Shown: piece after piece, positions 8,733 to 20,644 of the stretch | Layout: the number at the start of each line of letters is the position of its first letter | Position numbering within the stretch: position 1 is the stretch's first letter | NCBI GenBank assembly: GCA_017619355.1 | Contig: JAFZSO010000020.1 | Location: 1-64,000, forward strand | Direction: 5' to 3' | From: Muribaculaceae bacterium | GTDB taxonomy: Bacteria > Bacteroidota > Bacteroidia > Bacteroidales > Muribaculaceae | Length of the DNA: 64,000 bases | Program-made: the position numbers and the translations under genes | The notes under the pieces: model-generated | The model's database searches: none | Seen by the model: the letters and a program-made list of their open reading frames with translations, nothing else | Told to the model about the DNA's origin: nothing

Positions 8733-8990
8733 ATTTGTGGGCGAACGGTTGCAAGGCAATTCTCTCGCATGGTTTTATGTATTGCCTGATGCTTCTTAAT
8801 GATTTGTCGCTCACAAGTTTAGATGCCATTTGATCAGGCAGGGCGGTTCATGCGGCTTGCCCCTTTCGGTCATGATAAGGCATTCTTTTGATGCATGGTT
8901 TGCATCTGCCAAGAGTAATATTTGATACTCTTGACCAATTCAGCCTCAAGGTACAAGCGTGTACCTGTTATTTTAGCCAATAAAATAACA
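8733..8990 (+). promoter_or_regulatory. long structured leader or small RNA before recJ
   Basis: The 3' half holds four perfect hairpins in a row: GATGCA/TGCATC (8890-8906), CAAGAGTA/TACTCTTG (8910-8933), AGGTAC/GTACCT (8949-8966), and TGTTATTTTA/TAAAATAACA (8966-8990). The last ends six bases before the ATG. In the 5' half, 8783-8790 can pair either with part of 8754-8760 (AGGCAAT with ATTGCCT at 8781-8787) or with ATCAGGCA at 8833-8840; these pairings exclude each other. Two imperfect copies of an AAGGCA-TTCT-GCATGGTTT unit lie at 8753-8779 and 8877-8905. It could be a regulatory leader or a separate small RNA, for example a divergent 6S RNA. No T-run terminator is visible. Confidence 0.5.
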
Positions 8991-8996
8991 ACATAA

Positions 8997-10754
8997 ATGA
9001 TAAGTAAATGGAATTACTTACCCCTTACATCCGAACAACGCGCAGTAGAAGCGCAGCTCGTGAACGACAAGTTCTCGGGCTGTCCGGCTATTGCACGGCT
9101 TTTGGTTCAGCGAGGTATGAAGAGCATGGACGATGCCATGCAATTCTTCTATCCCTCATTAAACCAAATGCACGATCCATTCCTGATGAGGGACATGGAA
9201 AAGGCTGTAGCGAGGCTGAATCAGGCTTTAGGGGCGAAAGAGAAAATCATGGTATATGGCGACTATGATGTCGATGGCACAACTGCCGTGGCTCTGGTTT
9301 ACCGTTACCTGAGAAATTTTTATTCTAATGTGATTTATTATGTACCCACTCGCGATGACGAAGGGTACGGCATTTCCTTGCAGAGCATTGACTATGCTGT
9401 AGAGCAGGGAGTGCAGTTAATAATTGTGCTCGACTGTGGCATCAAGGCTATCGACGAAATTGCCTATGCCAAGCAGAAGGGCATTGATTTTATTGTGTGC
9501 GACCATCATGTGCCCGACGACACATTGCCCGATGCGGTCGCTATTCTCAATCCCAAGTTAAGGGACGATAATTATCCCTTCAAGGAACTCTCTGGTTGTG
9601 GTGTCGGCTTCAAGTTCATGCAAGCGTTTGCCAAGAGCAATGGCATCAACAACATCTACGACCTTGAGAGCCTTCTTGACTTGCTCGTGGTGAGCATTGC
9701 TGCCGACATTGTCCCCATTGTCGACGAAAATCGCATTATGGCCTATTATGGTCTTAAGCGTCTGAATTCCAATCCTAACGTCGGATTCCGCAACATCATC
9801 AAGTTGTGTGGCTTGAACAAGCACGAAATCACCATCAGCGACATCATCTTCAAGATTGGTCCGCGTATCAATGCTTCTGGTCGCATGGAGTCAGGTCTGG
9901 AGTCGGTCCAGTTGCTCGTCACCAAGAATCCAAGCGAGGCCTACGAGATAAGTAAGCGCATCGACCAGTATAACAGAGACCGAAAGGAGCTTGACCGACA
10001 AATCACTGAAGAGGCCAACATCATCATCGAGAACCATCGCGAACAGATAGGGGAGAAGAAACCCATCGTCATCTACGACCGTAACTGGCACAAGGGCATC
10101 ATAGGCATTGTGGCTTCTCGCCTGGCCGAGTTATACTTCCGTCCCTCAGTTGTGCTCACTTACGATGGTGATGGCATTGCTATAGGTTCCTCACGCTCTG
10201 TCAGAGGTTTTGACGTGTATTCGGCCATCAAGTCGACACGCGATCTGCTCGAGAACTTCGGCGGCCACACTAATGCCGTAGGCTTGTCGCTGAAAGAAGA
10301 GAACATCTCTGAGTTCAGGAAACGCTTGAGCGCTTATGTTGAAACACACATTGAGACTCAGCAGGTTACTCCACAGCTTGATATTGACTGCGAACTCACA
10401 TTCGATGAGATCAATTACGAGCTCATGAGGTACATGCGCATGTTCAACCCATTCGGACCTGAGAATGTCAAGCCCGTGTTCATGACGCTCAATGTGCGTG
10501 ATGTAGGCACCAGTAAACTTGTGGGTAAGAAACTGGAGCACATCAAGCTCGAGATTGTTGATGGCAAGTCTGATAAGGTGATGAACGGCATCGCTTTCAA
10601 TATGGGTCGATACTTCGACCACATCAAGCAGGGGTTGCCCTTCGACATTTGCTACACAATCGAGGAGAACAAGCATCGCAACACGTCCTATATCCAGTTG
10701 CTCATCAAGGGTATTAACATTCATGATGACGTGATTGATGGACAGGATTCATGA
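8997..10754 (+). CDS. recJ: single-stranded-DNA exonuclease RecJ
   Basis: The 585-residue 5'-3' exonuclease trims single strands in recombination and mismatch repair. Metal-binding DHH-superfamily motifs are visible: YGDYDVDGTTAVAL near residues 82-95, VLDCGIKA near 145, and CDHHVPDD near 168, followed by the DHHA1-type region with GRMESG and GGHTNAVGLS. The length fits the family. It overlaps recQ by 17 bases, so RecJ and RecQ, which cooperate in RecF-type repair, are co-translated. The ATG at 8997 follows directly after the leader hairpins. Confidence 0.93.
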   Translation: MISKWNYLPLTSEQRAVEAQLVNDKFSGCPAIARLLVQRGMKSMDDAMQFFYPSLNQMHDPFLMRDMEKAVARLNQALGAKEKIMVYGDYDVDGTTAVALVYRYLRNFYSNVIYYVPTRDDEGYGISLQSIDYAVEQGVQLIIVLDCGIKAIDEIAYAKQKGIDFIVCDHHVPDDTLPDAVAILNPKLRDDNYPFKELSGCGVGFKFMQAFAKSNGINNIYDLESLLDLLVVSIAADIVPIVDENRIMAYYGLKRLNSNPNVGFRNIIKLCGLNKHEITISDIIFKIGPRINASGRMESGLESVQLLVTKNPSEAYEISKRIDQYNRDRKELDRQITEEANIIIENHREQIGEKKPIVIYDRNWHKGIIGIVASRLAELYFRPSVVLTYDGDGIAIGSSRSVRGFDVYSAIKSTRDLLENFGGHTNAVGLSLKEENISEFRKRLSAYVETHIETQQVTPQLDIDCELTFDEINYELMRYMRMFNPFGPENVKPVFMTLNVRDVGTSKLVGKKLEHIKLEIVDGKSDKVMNGIAFNMGRYFDHIKQGLPFDICYTIEENKHRNTSYIQLLIKGINIHDDVIDGQDS

Positions 10755-12648
10755 AATACTCAAAAAGTATTGGGGTTATTCTGATTTCAGACCACTTCAG
10801 GAAGACATCATCAACAGCGTACTTGAAGGCAACGACACGCTGGGACTGATGCCAACGGGTGGTGGCAAGTCTATCACTTTCCAGGTTCCCACACTCATGC
10901 GCGAGGGATTGGCTCTCGTGGTCACTCCCATTGTTTCGCTCATGAAAGACCAGGTCGACAACCTCATTTCACGGCACATCAAGGCCACCTACTTGCATGC
11001 TGGTCTGTCATATACCGAACAACGGCGTACCATCGAGAAATGCCTCTATGGCAATTGTAAGTTTCTTTACATTTCACCTGAAAGACTATCTTCTCAATCA
11101 TTCCTCTCTCAACTGAAGCAGATGAACGTCAATCTGATTGTGGTTGACGAGGCGCACTGCATCTCACAGTGGGGATATGACTTTAGGCCCTCTTTTCTCA
11201 AAATTGCTACCATCAGACAGTTGTTCAAGAATGTGCCTGTTCTTGCGCTCACTGCCACCGCCACAGGGCAAGTCATCGACGACATTGTCGAAAAACTTGA
11301 ATTCTCCCGTGGGCATAAGGTTTTCAGGAAAAGCTTTGCTCGCAACAATTTGTCGTATGTGGTTCGTTACTCAGAAGACAAGACGGCGCAACTTGTGCAC
11401 ATTCTCAAGTCGGTCAACGGTTCCGGAATCGTGTATGTGCGCAGCCGCAAACGCTGCAAGTTGCTTGCCGACGAATTGGTGCGTAACGGTATCAGTGCCG
11501 ACTACTATCATGCAGGACTCATTGTGGAAGACAAGGAGAACAAGCAGAACAAATGGAAGACTGACGAGATTCGTGTCATTGTAGCCACCAATGCCTTTGG
11601 CATGGGCATCGACAAGCCCGATGTGAGAATCGTGATTCACTATGATTTGCCTGATTCGCTTGAAGAATATTACCAGGAAGCCGGCAGGGCAGGGCGAGAT
11701 GGCAAAAAATCGTGGGCCGTTGCCCTCACCACGCACTCCGATCAGGGTGTGCTCAAGCGACACATCACCGATGCCTTTCCTGAAAAAGACTATATCAAGA
11801 AAGTGTATGAGCGCGTGGGCAATTTTCTTGAAGTGGCGATAGGAGAGGGGTTTGAAAAGTTATACGACTTCAACTTCAACCTTTTTTGCCAAACATTTAA
11901 ACTGCCCATTCTTCCCACTCACAATGCGCTGAAGATTCTCACCCGTGCTGGTTATATTGATTTCATCGAAGAGATTGAAACACAGTCGCGAATCATGATA
12001 CTCGTGAACAAGAATGAACTTTATGACCTCCGCACACAGAACCCTCATGCCGACAGAGTGTTGCAAGCCATCTTGAGAACCTATACCGGTCTGTTTTCTG
12101 ATTATGTGTTTATTAACGAGGCCGTGCTCGCTTTTCGTTTCTCTATTTCTGAAAACGATATCTACGAGGCCCTCATTGAACTTAGCCGGCTTCACATCCT
12201 GCATTATGTGCCACGCAAGCGCACACCTTATATTATATATACCACTTCTCGCGAGGAAACCCGCTATCTGTTGTTCCCGAAACCAGTCTATGAAGACATG
12301 CGCGCCCGCATGGAGCAGCGAGTGAATGCCGTTATCAACTATGCGCTCACTGATGCCACTTGTCGCGAGAAAATGCTTTTACGTTATTTTGAGGAGAGCA
12401 GTGACGACTGTGGCCGCTGCGATGTGTGCATCGAGCGACGCAAGAAGGCCGACCACACTCCCCAGGAGGTACAAGATGGCGTGCTCTATATGGCACAGGT
12501 CAAGCCTCGCCGCCTCACTGACTTCATCACCACCTTGTCGTTCCCGCAGGATGAGATCATAGCCACCGTCTCGTTCCTTGTCGATGAAGGCTTGCTCATC
12601 CACAAGATGCCCGACGACACCTATGTCAACCCCATACCTCTCAAGTAA
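10738..12648 (+). CDS. recQ: ATP-dependent DNA helicase RecQ
   Basis: The 636-residue 3'-5' helicase has Walker A MPTGGGKSITFQ (about 39-50), the DEAHC box at VVDEAHCISQWGYDFRP, motif VI YYQEAGRAGRDG, and the RQC zinc site with CREKMLLRYFEE then CGRCDVC near residues 540-565. The usual C-terminal HRDC domain is not recognisable; the end is a short winged-helix-like part. The ATG at 10738 is preferred to the TTG at 10735. It is co-transcribed with recJ. Confidence 0.93.
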   Translation: MDRIHEILKKYWGYSDFRPLQEDIINSVLEGNDTLGLMPTGGGKSITFQVPTLMREGLALVVTPIVSLMKDQVDNLISRHIKATYLHAGLSYTEQRRTIEKCLYGNCKFLYISPERLSSQSFLSQLKQMNVNLIVVDEAHCISQWGYDFRPSFLKIATIRQLFKNVPVLALTATATGQVIDDIVEKLEFSRGHKVFRKSFARNNLSYVVRYSEDKTAQLVHILKSVNGSGIVYVRSRKRCKLLADELVRNGISADYYHAGLIVEDKENKQNKWKTDEIRVIVATNAFGMGIDKPDVRIVIHYDLPDSLEEYYQEAGRAGRDGKKSWAVALTTHSDQGVLKRHITDAFPEKDYIKKVYERVGNFLEVAIGEGFEKLYDFNFNLFCQTFKLPILPTHNALKILTRAGYIDFIEEIETQSRIMILVNKNELYDLRTQNPHADRVLQAILRTYTGLFSDYVFINEAVLAFRFSISENDIYEALIELSRLHILHYVPRKRTPYIIYTTSREETRYLLFPKPVYEDMRARMEQRVNAVINYALTDATCREKMLLRYFEESSDDCGRCDVCIERRKKADHTPQEVQDGVLYMAQVKPRRLTDFITTLSFPQDEIIATVSFLVDEGLLIHKMPDDTYVNPIPLK

Positions 12649-12654
12649 AACAAA

Positions 12655-12690
12655 CCATCCCAAACCACGAAGGGCTGGGATGGCTACATT
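12655..12690. terminator. terminator between convergent recQ and lon
   Basis: CCATCCCA (12655-12662) pairs with TGGGATGG (12676-12683), followed by CTACATTTTT on the plus strand. It lies between two convergent genes. Confidence 0.7.
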
Positions 12691-12710
12691 TTTCTCTCTA
12701 ATTTGACCGC

Positions 12711-15164
12711 TTATTCAATGACAAGCGGATTCTTCACTTTCTCGGGAAGCAGGGCAAAGTCAATCACATCCTGAATGGTGTTCACATAATGGAAGTTGAG
12801 CCCTTTCAGGTAGCGTTCGTTGATTTCATCCACATCTTTCTTGTTCTCGTTGCATAAGATGATGTACTTGATGCCGGCACGCTTGGCGGCGAGAATCTTC
12901 TCCTTGATACCGCCCACAGGCAGCACTTTTCCACGCAGTGTGATTTCACCTGTCATGGCCAGGTGGTCACGCACCTTTCGTTGTGTGAACGACGATACCA
13001 GCGAAGTGGCCATCGTAACGCCTGCCGACGGACCATCTTTGGGAATAGCACCTTCTGGCACATGAATGTGCACGTTATATTTGTCAAACACCTCGTGATT
13101 GATGCCAAATGCATCGGCATGCGCCTTGATATACTGCATAGCGATCACGGCCGATTCCTTCATCACATCGCCCAAATTACCGGTCAGCGTTAACTTGTCG
13201 CCCGATTTGCCAGCCTTGGCAAGCGATGACTCTATGAACAGGATTTCGCCTCCCACGGCAGTCCATGCCAGACCTGTCACCACACCGGCAAATTCGTTGC
13301 CTTCGTAGTTGTCGCGGTTCACCTCTTCCTTGCCCAGATAGTGACCCAGGTTATCGGGAGTGATATTGGTGTCAAAGGTGGTTCCAGTGGCCTTTTCACG
13401 AGCAATCTTTCGCAACACTTTACCTATTTTCTTTTCGAGTTCGCGCACACCGCTCTCTCGTGTATAATTCTCTACGATCTTAACGATGGTTTCTTTCGGG
13501 AAGGATATTTCCTTGGGTTTGAAACCGTTCTCTTCGAGTTGCTTGGGCACAAGATGCTTGCGTGCAATCTCCACTTTCTCTTCCATGATGTAGCCATTGA
13601 GCTCAATGATTTCCATGCGGTCGAGAAGGGGTTGCGATATGGTTGTCAGATTGTTGGCGGTGGCTATGAACAGCACCTTCGACAGGTCATAGTCAATGTC
13701 GATGTAGTTGTCGTGGAAACGGCTGTTTTGTTCGGGGTCAAGCACCTCGAGCAAGGCCGAAGATGGGTCGCCTTTAAAATCTTGTCCCACCTTGTCAATC
13801 TCATCGAGCAATATCACGGGATTGCTACTGCCACACTTGGCAATGGCTTGCATGATGCGACCAGGAAGAGCGCCAATATAGGTGCGGCGGTGACCGCGAA
13901 TCTCGGCCTCATCGTGAAGTCCGCCCAGCGAGATACGGGCATACTTGCGGTTGAGCGCTTCGGCCACCGATCTGCCCAGCGAGGTCTTGCCCACACCCGG
14001 AGGGCCGTAAAGGCACAGGATAGGAGCCTTCAGGTCGCCACGCAGTTTGAGTACCGACAGATGCTCCAGTATGCGGTCTTTCACCTTCTCCAGGCCGTAG
14101 TGGTCATGGTTGAGTTTGGTTTCCACCTTTTTCAGGTTGAAGTTGTCCTTCGTATAGGTTTGCCACGGCAGGGTGAGCAAATTGTCGAGGTAGGCATACT
14201 GCACCGAATAGTCGGGTGACTGGGGATTCAGACGCTCCAGTTTGCGCAGTTCCTTTTTGAAGTGAGCCTCTTCAGTCTCGCCCCATTTCATCTTGCTCAT
14301 GCGTTCCTGCAGTTCGGTGATGTCGTCATCACCATTGCCCAATTCTTCCTGAATGGTGCGCAATTGCTGTTGCAGGAAGTGCTCTCGCTGCTGCTGCGAC
14401 AGATCCTCTCGGGTGCGCGATTGAATGGCTGCTTTCAGTTCCACAAGCTGAGCCTCTTTTGATAAGTAACCATAGAGCAGATAGGCGCGCTTCTTGATAT
14501 TGCGCTCTTCGAGCAAAGCCTGTTTCTGTCGCGACTCAAAGGGGATATTGGTGGCGAGGAAGTTGATTAAATACACGGGGCTGTCAATATTTTTGATGGC
14601 AAACACCAGTTCCTTGGCGCCATCGCCCACGTTATTCAGCATCTCAAAGGTAATTTCTCTGATGGAACTGATGAGCACCTTGAACTCCCTGTCGCGCATG
14701 CTGGGTTGAGTTTCCTCCAGCAAGCGCACCTTTGCCTTTAAATAGGGCGACTGACTGGTGATTTCGCCAAGTTCAAAGCTTGAACGGCCTTGTAGAATCA
14801 CATTCGTCGAGTTGTCGGGCAAATGAAGCACCTTGATGATATCGGCAATAGTTCCAACTGTGTACAAGTCATTCTTCAGTGGGTTCTCCTCCTGACTGTT
14901 GATTTGGCACACTACGCCTATGGGGCGATTGTGCTTCTGGATGTCATTAATGAGTGCAAGTGATTTGTCACGGCCCACAGCCACGGGCATTGTCATACCG
15001 GGAAACAGCACCATGTTGCGCAAGGGCAATATGGGCATATCGTCAAGTTCTGTCGCCTGCAGTTGGGAGTCGTCTTGCTCGCTGTGGTGAATCTCAGTGA
15101 AAATGGGCACAATGTGCGAAGTGCCGTCGCTCATTTCTGTATCTTGTTCAAAAAATTCAATCAT
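12711..15164 (-). CDS. lon: ATP-dependent protease Lon
   Basis: This 817-residue protease unfolds and degrades damaged and regulatory proteins in the cytoplasm. Domains in order are the N-terminal substrate domain ([12 protein letters not shown] near 46), a coiled coil, the AAA+ module with Walker [10 protein letters not shown] and Walker [10 protein letters not shown], and the C-terminal peptidase with catalytic Ser713 in DGPSAGVT and the lysine of GGIKEK (about 754-756). An acidic leader precedes the substrate domain. It diverges from groES across 210 bases that contain sigma-54-like elements for both directions. Confidence 0.96.
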   Translation of the reverse strand: MIEFFEQDTEMSDGTSHIVPIFTEIHHSEQDDSQLQATELDDMPILPLRNMVLFPGMTMPVAVGRDKSLALINDIQKHNRPIGVVCQINSQEENPLKNDLYTVGTIADIIKVLHLPDNSTNVILQGRSSFELGEITSQSPYLKAKVRLLEETQPSMRDREFKVLISSIREITFEMLNNVGDGAKELVFAIKNIDSPVYLINFLATNIPFESRQKQALLEERNIKKRAYLLYGYLSKEAQLVELKAAIQSRTREDLSQQQREHFLQQQLRTIQEELGNGDDDITELQERMSKMKWGETEEAHFKKELRKLERLNPQSPDYSVQYAYLDNLLTLPWQTYTKDNFNLKKVETKLNHDHYGLEKVKDRILEHLSVLKLRGDLKAPILCLYGPPGVGKTSLGRSVAEALNRKYARISLGGLHDEAEIRGHRRTYIGALPGRIMQAIAKCGSSNPVILLDEIDKVGQDFKGDPSSALLEVLDPEQNSRFHDNYIDIDYDLSKVLFIATANNLTTISQPLLDRMEIIELNGYIMEEKVEIARKHLVPKQLEENGFKPKEISFPKETIVKIVENYTRESGVRELEKKIGKVLRKIAREKATGTTFDTNITPDNLGHYLGKEEVNRDNYEGNEFAGVVTGLAWTAVGGEILFIESSLAKAGKSGDKLTLTGNLGDVMKESAVIAMQYIKAHADAFGINHEVFDKYNVHIHVPEGAIPKDGPSAGVTMATSLVSSFTQRKVRDHLAMTGEITLRGKVLPVGGIKEKILAAKRAGIKYIILCNENKKDVDEINERYLKGLNFHYVNTIQDVIDFALLPEKVKNPLVIE

Positions 15165-15202
15165 CGTTTGTTTACATTATTATATTACGTCATCTCATTT
15201 TT

Positions 15203-15219
15203 CGCAAAATAAATGCCAA
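15203..15219 (-). promoter_or_regulatory. sigma-54-like -24/-12 element of lon
   Basis: On the minus strand the sequence is TTGGCATTTATTTTGCG. The GG and GC are separated by ten bases, as RpoN requires, and TTGGCA plus TTGC match the consensus. The predicted start near 15192 gives a leader of about 28 bases. An imperfect TAnnTTTG reading of the same bases is the competing explanation. Confidence 0.5.
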
Positions 15220-15285
15220 ATTGCCATTTTGCCTTTTCTAATGCCGTCACGATGGCTCATACTATCAAAGTGGCAGATTGTGCGC

Positions 15286-15334
15286 TGACAAAATGTCGCT
15301 TATCGGTGCTTGGCACGAAATCTGCATTTTGTCA
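15286..15334. repeat. 10-base inverted repeat around the groES promoter
   Basis: TGACAAAATG (15286-15295) and CATTTTGTCA (15325-15334) are perfect complements. The right arm overlaps the -12 element and the likely start region of groES, so it could be an operator or a leader structure. It is not the CIRCE/HrcA sequence. Confidence 0.55.
15310..15326 (+). promoter_or_regulatory. sigma-54-like -24/-12 element of groES
   Basis: TTGGCACGAAATCTGCA matches the RpoN consensus YTGGCACG-N4-TTGCW at every fixed base except one (C for T before TGC), with the ten-base GG-GC spacing. The start would be near 15337, 38 bases before the ATG. A housekeeping alternative, TTTG (15328-15331), 19 bases, TAAACTTT, has two mismatches. 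Confidence 0.6.
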
Positions 15335-15374
15335 CATCAGAAAACAACTATAAACTTTAAAAAATATTTTTATT

Positions 15375-15647
15375 ATGATCATTAAACCATTAGGTGACCG
15401 CGTTCTCGTCGAACCGGCACAAGCTGAAGAAGTTACCGCTGGCGGAATCATTATCCCCGACAGCGCTAAAGAGAAACCTCTTAAGGGCATTGTCAAAGCC
15501 GTTGGCAATGGCACAAAAGACGAAGAAATGATTGTTAAGGCAGGCGACACTGTGCTTTATGGCAAGTATGCTGGCACTGAGATTGAACTCGACGGTGCCA
15601 AATATCTCATTATGCGTCAGTCTGATATTCTGGGTATTATTGAATAA
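15375..15647 (+). CDS. groES: co-chaperonin GroES
   Basis: The 90-residue subunit forms the heptameric lid on Gro[16 protein letters not shown] opens the protein, with the mobile-loop region [12 protein letters not shown] at about 17-28, the GNG turn, and [10 protein letters not shown]. The length is typical for the phylum. groEL follows after 22 bases. Confidence 0.97.
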   Translation: MIIKPLGDRVLVEPAQAEEVTAGGIIIPDSAKEKPLKGIVKAVGNGTKDEEMIVKAGDTVLYGKYAGTEIELDGAKYLIMRQSDILGIIE

Positions 15648-15654
15648 CTTTTAA

Positions 15655-17304
<1,650 letters not shown>

Positions 17305-17373
17305 TTCCCTCATCATTGTTAACCAAATAACCGATATCAAATCCCAAATAACCCAGTTGGGTTATCCCAAATA

Positions 17374-17415
17374 GCAAAGGGGCTGGCACCATTCGCCAGC
17401 CCCTTTGCTTTGCTT
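17374..17415. terminator. strong terminator after groEL
   Basis: GCAAAGGGGCTGGC (17374-17387) pairs perfectly with GCCAGCCCCTTTGC (17395-17408). A smaller hairpin AACCCAGTTGGGTT lies just before it. It separates groEL from the convergent CoA-transferase gene. Confidence 0.9.
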
Positions 17416-17427
17416 ATATGATGAGAA

Positions 17428-18723
17428 TTATTTCAGGCGCAGGAAAGAGTAGCCGAAGCGTTCGCATGCGGCACGCTCCAGTTCTTCTCGATCGTCGGGA
17501 TGAGCAATCGAAATAAGCGCCTTGGCACGCTCAGCCAGATTCTTGTTACGCAAGTACACAATGCCATGTTCAGTAGCCACATATTGCGTCTGGAATCGGG
17601 TTGTCACCACACCGGCACCTGGAGTGAGAGTCGGCACAATCTTAGCCTTGCCTTTACCCGTGCGAGAGGGGAGAGCGATAAAAGTCTTGCCACCTTCCGA
17701 CAGGGCACCGCCATACATGAAGTCGTGCTGACCGCCAACACTCGAGAAAATGGTGGTACCGATGCTATCGGCACATATCTGACCAGTCAGGTCCACCTCG
17801 ATGGCACTGTTGATGGCCACCACCTTGGGATTCTGGCGAATGATTTGCGGGTCGTTGGTCCATGCCACATCATAGAATTCCACATCACGATTATAGTGCA
17901 GGAAGTCGTACATGTGCTGAGAACCCAGTGCCAGACTGGCAATACTCTTGCCAGGCTTGATTTTCTTCATCGAGTTGTCGATCACTCCCTCTTCAATCAG
18001 GCGAATCACGCCATCGGTCATGGCCTCGGTGTGCAGACCCAGATGTTTGTGGTGCTTGATACCATTGAGCACGGCATTGGGAATGCCGCCCACACCAATC
18101 TGCAGCGTGGCTCCGTCCTCAATCTCATTGGCAATGTTCTGGCCAATGGCGGCTTCGATGGGAGTGGGGTCGCCAAACTCCATCACCACACAGGGGTCAT
18201 CACACTCTACGGCTGCCGTGATTTGTGACTCATGAATCAAGGCACCACCACACAAGTAGGGCATACTCTTGTTGATCTCGGCAATCACAATCTTGGCCGA
18301 TTCAACGGCACTCACCGCCAGGTCGGCCGACATGCCATAACTGCAATAGCCGTTCTCGTCGGGCAAAGAACAGTTAATGAATGCCACATCCATAGGCAAC
18401 TGGCCACTGCGGAACAGGAATGGTATCTCGCCCAGGAAGGCGGGTATCATTGATCCATAACCAGCATTCACCCATTTGCGCTGATCGCCGCACAGGAAAA
18501 GGCTGTTAATCAAGAACGAGTCCTTAAATTCGGGCTTGCAGAAAGGAGCTTCGCCTTTAGGAATGTTGAATGCCGAGTAAACGGTCACATCTCTCAGCTC
18601 ATGCCCACGGCGGGCAAGCGCCTCTTGTAGCACAATGGGAATGGCAGTACTGCCTTGAAAATAGATGTGGTCGCCACTCTTAACAAGTTTCACGGCTTCA
18701 TCGGCCGTCATGTAATTCATCAT
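17428..18723 (-). CDS. acetyl-CoA hydrolase/CoA-transferase family protein
   Basis: The 431-residue protein belongs to the acetyl-CoA hydrolase and 4-hydroxybutyrate CoA-transferase family. It has the two-domain pattern with PDENGYCSYGMSAD in the N-terminal half and GGIPNAV, LHTEAMTDG (the region of the catalytic Glu) and SSVGGQHDF in the C-terminal half. It should move or hydrolyse CoA from an acyl-CoA. It is last in the iorA-iorB-aminotransferase operon and overlaps the aminotransferase stop by four bases (ATGA). I therefore infer that it releases the arylacetyl-CoA made by IorAB, perhaps with CoA transfer to acetate. A general acetate or succinate role remains possible. Confidence 0.82.
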   Translation of the reverse strand: MMNYMTADEAVKLVKSGDHIYFQGSTAIPIVLQEALARRGHELRDVTVYSAFNIPKGEAPFCKPEFKDSFLINSLFLCGDQRKWVNAGYGSMIPAFLGEIPFLFRSGQLPMDVAFINCSLPDENGYCSYGMSADLAVSAVESAKIVIAEINKSMPYLCGGALIHESQITAAVECDDPCVVMEFGDPTPIEAAIGQNIANEIEDGATLQIGVGGIPNAVLNGIKHHKHLGLHTEAMTDGVIRLIEEGVIDNSMKKIKPGKSIASLALGSQHMYDFLHYNRDVEFYDVAWTNDPQIIRQNPKVVAINSAIEVDLTGQICADSIGTTIFSSVGGQHDFMYGGALSEGGKTFIALPSRTGKGKAKIVPTLTPGAGVVTTRFQTQYVATEHGIVYLRNKNLAERAKALISIAHPDDREELERAACERFGYSFLRLK

Positions 18724-20039
18724 TTCTCTTCGTTTTGCAGTTTAACAAATAGGGCAAGACGCTCATCAAGGGCTTCCATATCGGCTTCGGTTGACAAGGT
18801 CGATACACAAGCTCTGATACCAGGCTGGCTGCTGCCGGTTGTGTCAAGTGCCATGGCCGAGATGCCGCAGCGCAGCAGACCCGTAAGCAGCGTCTCGCTG
18901 TCCATTCCCTGATAGCCTATCGTGAAGTAGAATCCATCGGCAACATCTTCATCACCATCTTTGTCATACACGATGTTGAAGCCGTTTCGGTCAAATATCT
19001 TCTTCGCAATCTTGGCACGTCGGCCATACTCGCTAATGGTCTTCACAAAGTCAAACTCACCATCGACAGCCGCTTTCATCATGGCCGACAGCGCATACTG
19101 TGCTGAGTGCGATGTCCCCGACGAAGCGGCATACAGATAAGTGAGCACATAGTTGTCGCCCATTTTGCCCAGGCCATAGAGCTGACGCAGACGTGGATAT
19201 TCACGGTCAAACATCTTGTTGCTGAATGCCACTATGGCGATGCGTTCGCCGGCATAGCTGAAGATCTTAGACCCCGACATCATCAGCACATAATTGTCGG
19301 TGTATTTTGCCACAGTCGACTGATAGGGCGGTTCAAACGGCTTGGAGAGTTCACGACGGAAGTCCATGCAGAAGTAGGCGAGGTCTTCAATCACAATGGC
19401 GTCATATTTGTCAGCCATCTTCGCCACCACCTGCAATTCTTGCTCAGTCAAGCAATACCAGGCAGGATTGTTGGGGTTGGAGTAAATGATGGCGGCTATC
19501 TTGCCTGTCGAGAAGTACTCCTCAAGTTTGGCTTCCAGTTTGTCGCCGCGGTAGTCATAGATGTCGAAGCATGCCTGCTTGGCACCCACAATCTTGGCCT
19601 GAAGCATCTGAGGCGGGAAACCTGGATTGATAAACAGTATGGTGTCTTTGTTCTCATCAAGCTGCGAGCATTCCATAATCAGATTATAACTGCCTTGCAT
19701 CGACCCTACGGTAGGTATGATGCACTTAGGAGTTATATCGATGTCAAGGAAAGCCTTAATGAACTGCGAGGCATTTTCCTTGAGTTCGGGCAGACCACTG
19801 ATGACGGGGTAGATTGAGGTTACACCATTATCGATGGCGCGCTTCTGGGCTTCAGTACCGACCACACTGGGGGGAATTCCAGGCACACCAATTTCAAGGT
19901 GAACAAATTTATCACCACTTAGTTTTTCAAGTCCGGTAGTTATCGCAACCTGCTGACGAATGGTGGAACGGGCCACATTAGCGATGTCTTTCTCGGCAAG
20001 CAGGTTCTTGACGACTTCTTTTGCAATGGGTAGATTCAT
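18720..20039 (-). CDS. pyridoxal-phosphate aminotransferase, class I/II
   Basis: The 439-residue fold-type I aminotransferase has YSNPNNPAWYCLTEQEL around residue 190, the IVIEDLAY aspartate, and the PLP lysine Lys258 in SGSKIFSYAGER. In its operon it precedes the CoA-transferase and follows iorB by 15 bases. It probably makes the aryl-pyruvate substrate of IorAB from Phe, Tyr or Trp. Substrate specificity cannot be read from sequence. Confidence 0.85.
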   Translation of the reverse strand: MNLPIAKEVVKNLLAEKDIANVARSTIRQQVAITTGLEKLSGDKFVHLEIGVPGIPPSVVGTEAQKRAIDNGVTSIYPVISGLPELKENASQFIKAFLDIDITPKCIIPTVGSMQGSYNLIMECSQLDENKDTILFINPGFPPQMLQAKIVGAKQACFDIYDYRGDKLEAKLEEYFSTGKIAAIIYSNPNNPAWYCLTEQELQVVAKMADKYDAIVIEDLAYFCMDFRRELSKPFEPPYQSTVAKYTDNYVLMMSGSKIFSYAGERIAIVAFSNKMFDREYPRLRQLYGLGKMGDNYVLTYLYAASSGTSHSAQYALSAMMKAAVDGEFDFVKTISEYGRRAKIAKKIFDRNGFNIVYDKDGDEDVADGFYFTIGYQGMDSETLLTGLLRCGISAMALDTTGSSQPGIRACVSTLSTEADMEALDERLALFVKLQNEEK

Positions 20040-20054
20040 GGTTTTTTCTGTTTA

Positions 20055-20642
20055 TTACAAGGTGTGTTGTTTTGCATATTCAAGTCCAGCATTAAATGCC
20101 GCTATGTTGGTGTCGACTATCGCCTGTCCCTTGCGCATAAACACCTGGGCGATGCCTTCACGCAGTTTGTCGGGTTCCAGCATATTGAGCACGGCTGCAG
20201 TGGCACCCAGCAGCACCATATTGGCACTGCGTGGCGACATCACTTCCTTTGCAATCGCATCAACATCCAGTCTGATCAGGTTCTTCACCTTCTCTAGTTC
20301 ACTGTTCACGGCATCCATTTCAGGATAGTTGGGAATGTTGACAAACGGGGTTGAATTGGTGATAATCCAGCCGTTGGGCGACAGATAGGGCAGATAACGC
20401 AGAGCCTCCATGGGTTCGAGCGATACAATCAGGTCGCAGCCACCCAGCGGAATCAGGTCACTGTTGATGGGGTCTGACGACAGACGCAGATTGCTCTGTA
20501 CATCACCACCACGCTGGCTCATGCCATGCACTTCGGCCTGCTTCAGGTGCAGGTTCTGGTCAAGGGCTGCCCAACCAATAACTGTGGCGATTGAGAGGAT
20601 GCCTTGTCCTCCCACACCGCATAAGATGATATCCTGTTTCAT
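20055..20642 (-). CDS. iorB: indolepyruvate ferredoxin oxidoreductase, beta subunit
   Basis: The 195-residue gamma-type 2-oxoacid oxidoreductase subunit has GVGGQGILS near residue 8, HGMSQRGG, and LVSLEPMEALR. With IorA it oxidatively decarboxylates aryl-pyruvates to arylacetyl-CoA and passes electrons to ferredoxin. The ATG at 20642 is two bases after the iorA stop, so the pair is tightly coupled; the longer in-frame start at 20693 would lie within iorA. No iron-sulfur cysteine motif is present, as usual for this subunit. Confidence 0.9.
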   Translation of the reverse strand: MKQDIILCGVGGQGILSIATVIGWAALDQNLHLKQAEVHGMSQRGGDVQSNLRLSSDPINSDLIPLGGCDLIVSLEPMEALRYLPYLSPNGWIITNSTPFVNIPNYPEMDAVNSELEKVKNLIRLDVDAIAKEVMSPRSANMVLLGATAAVLNMLEPDKLREGIAQVFMRKGQAIVDTNIAAFNAGLEYAKQHTL

Positions 20643-20644
20643 GA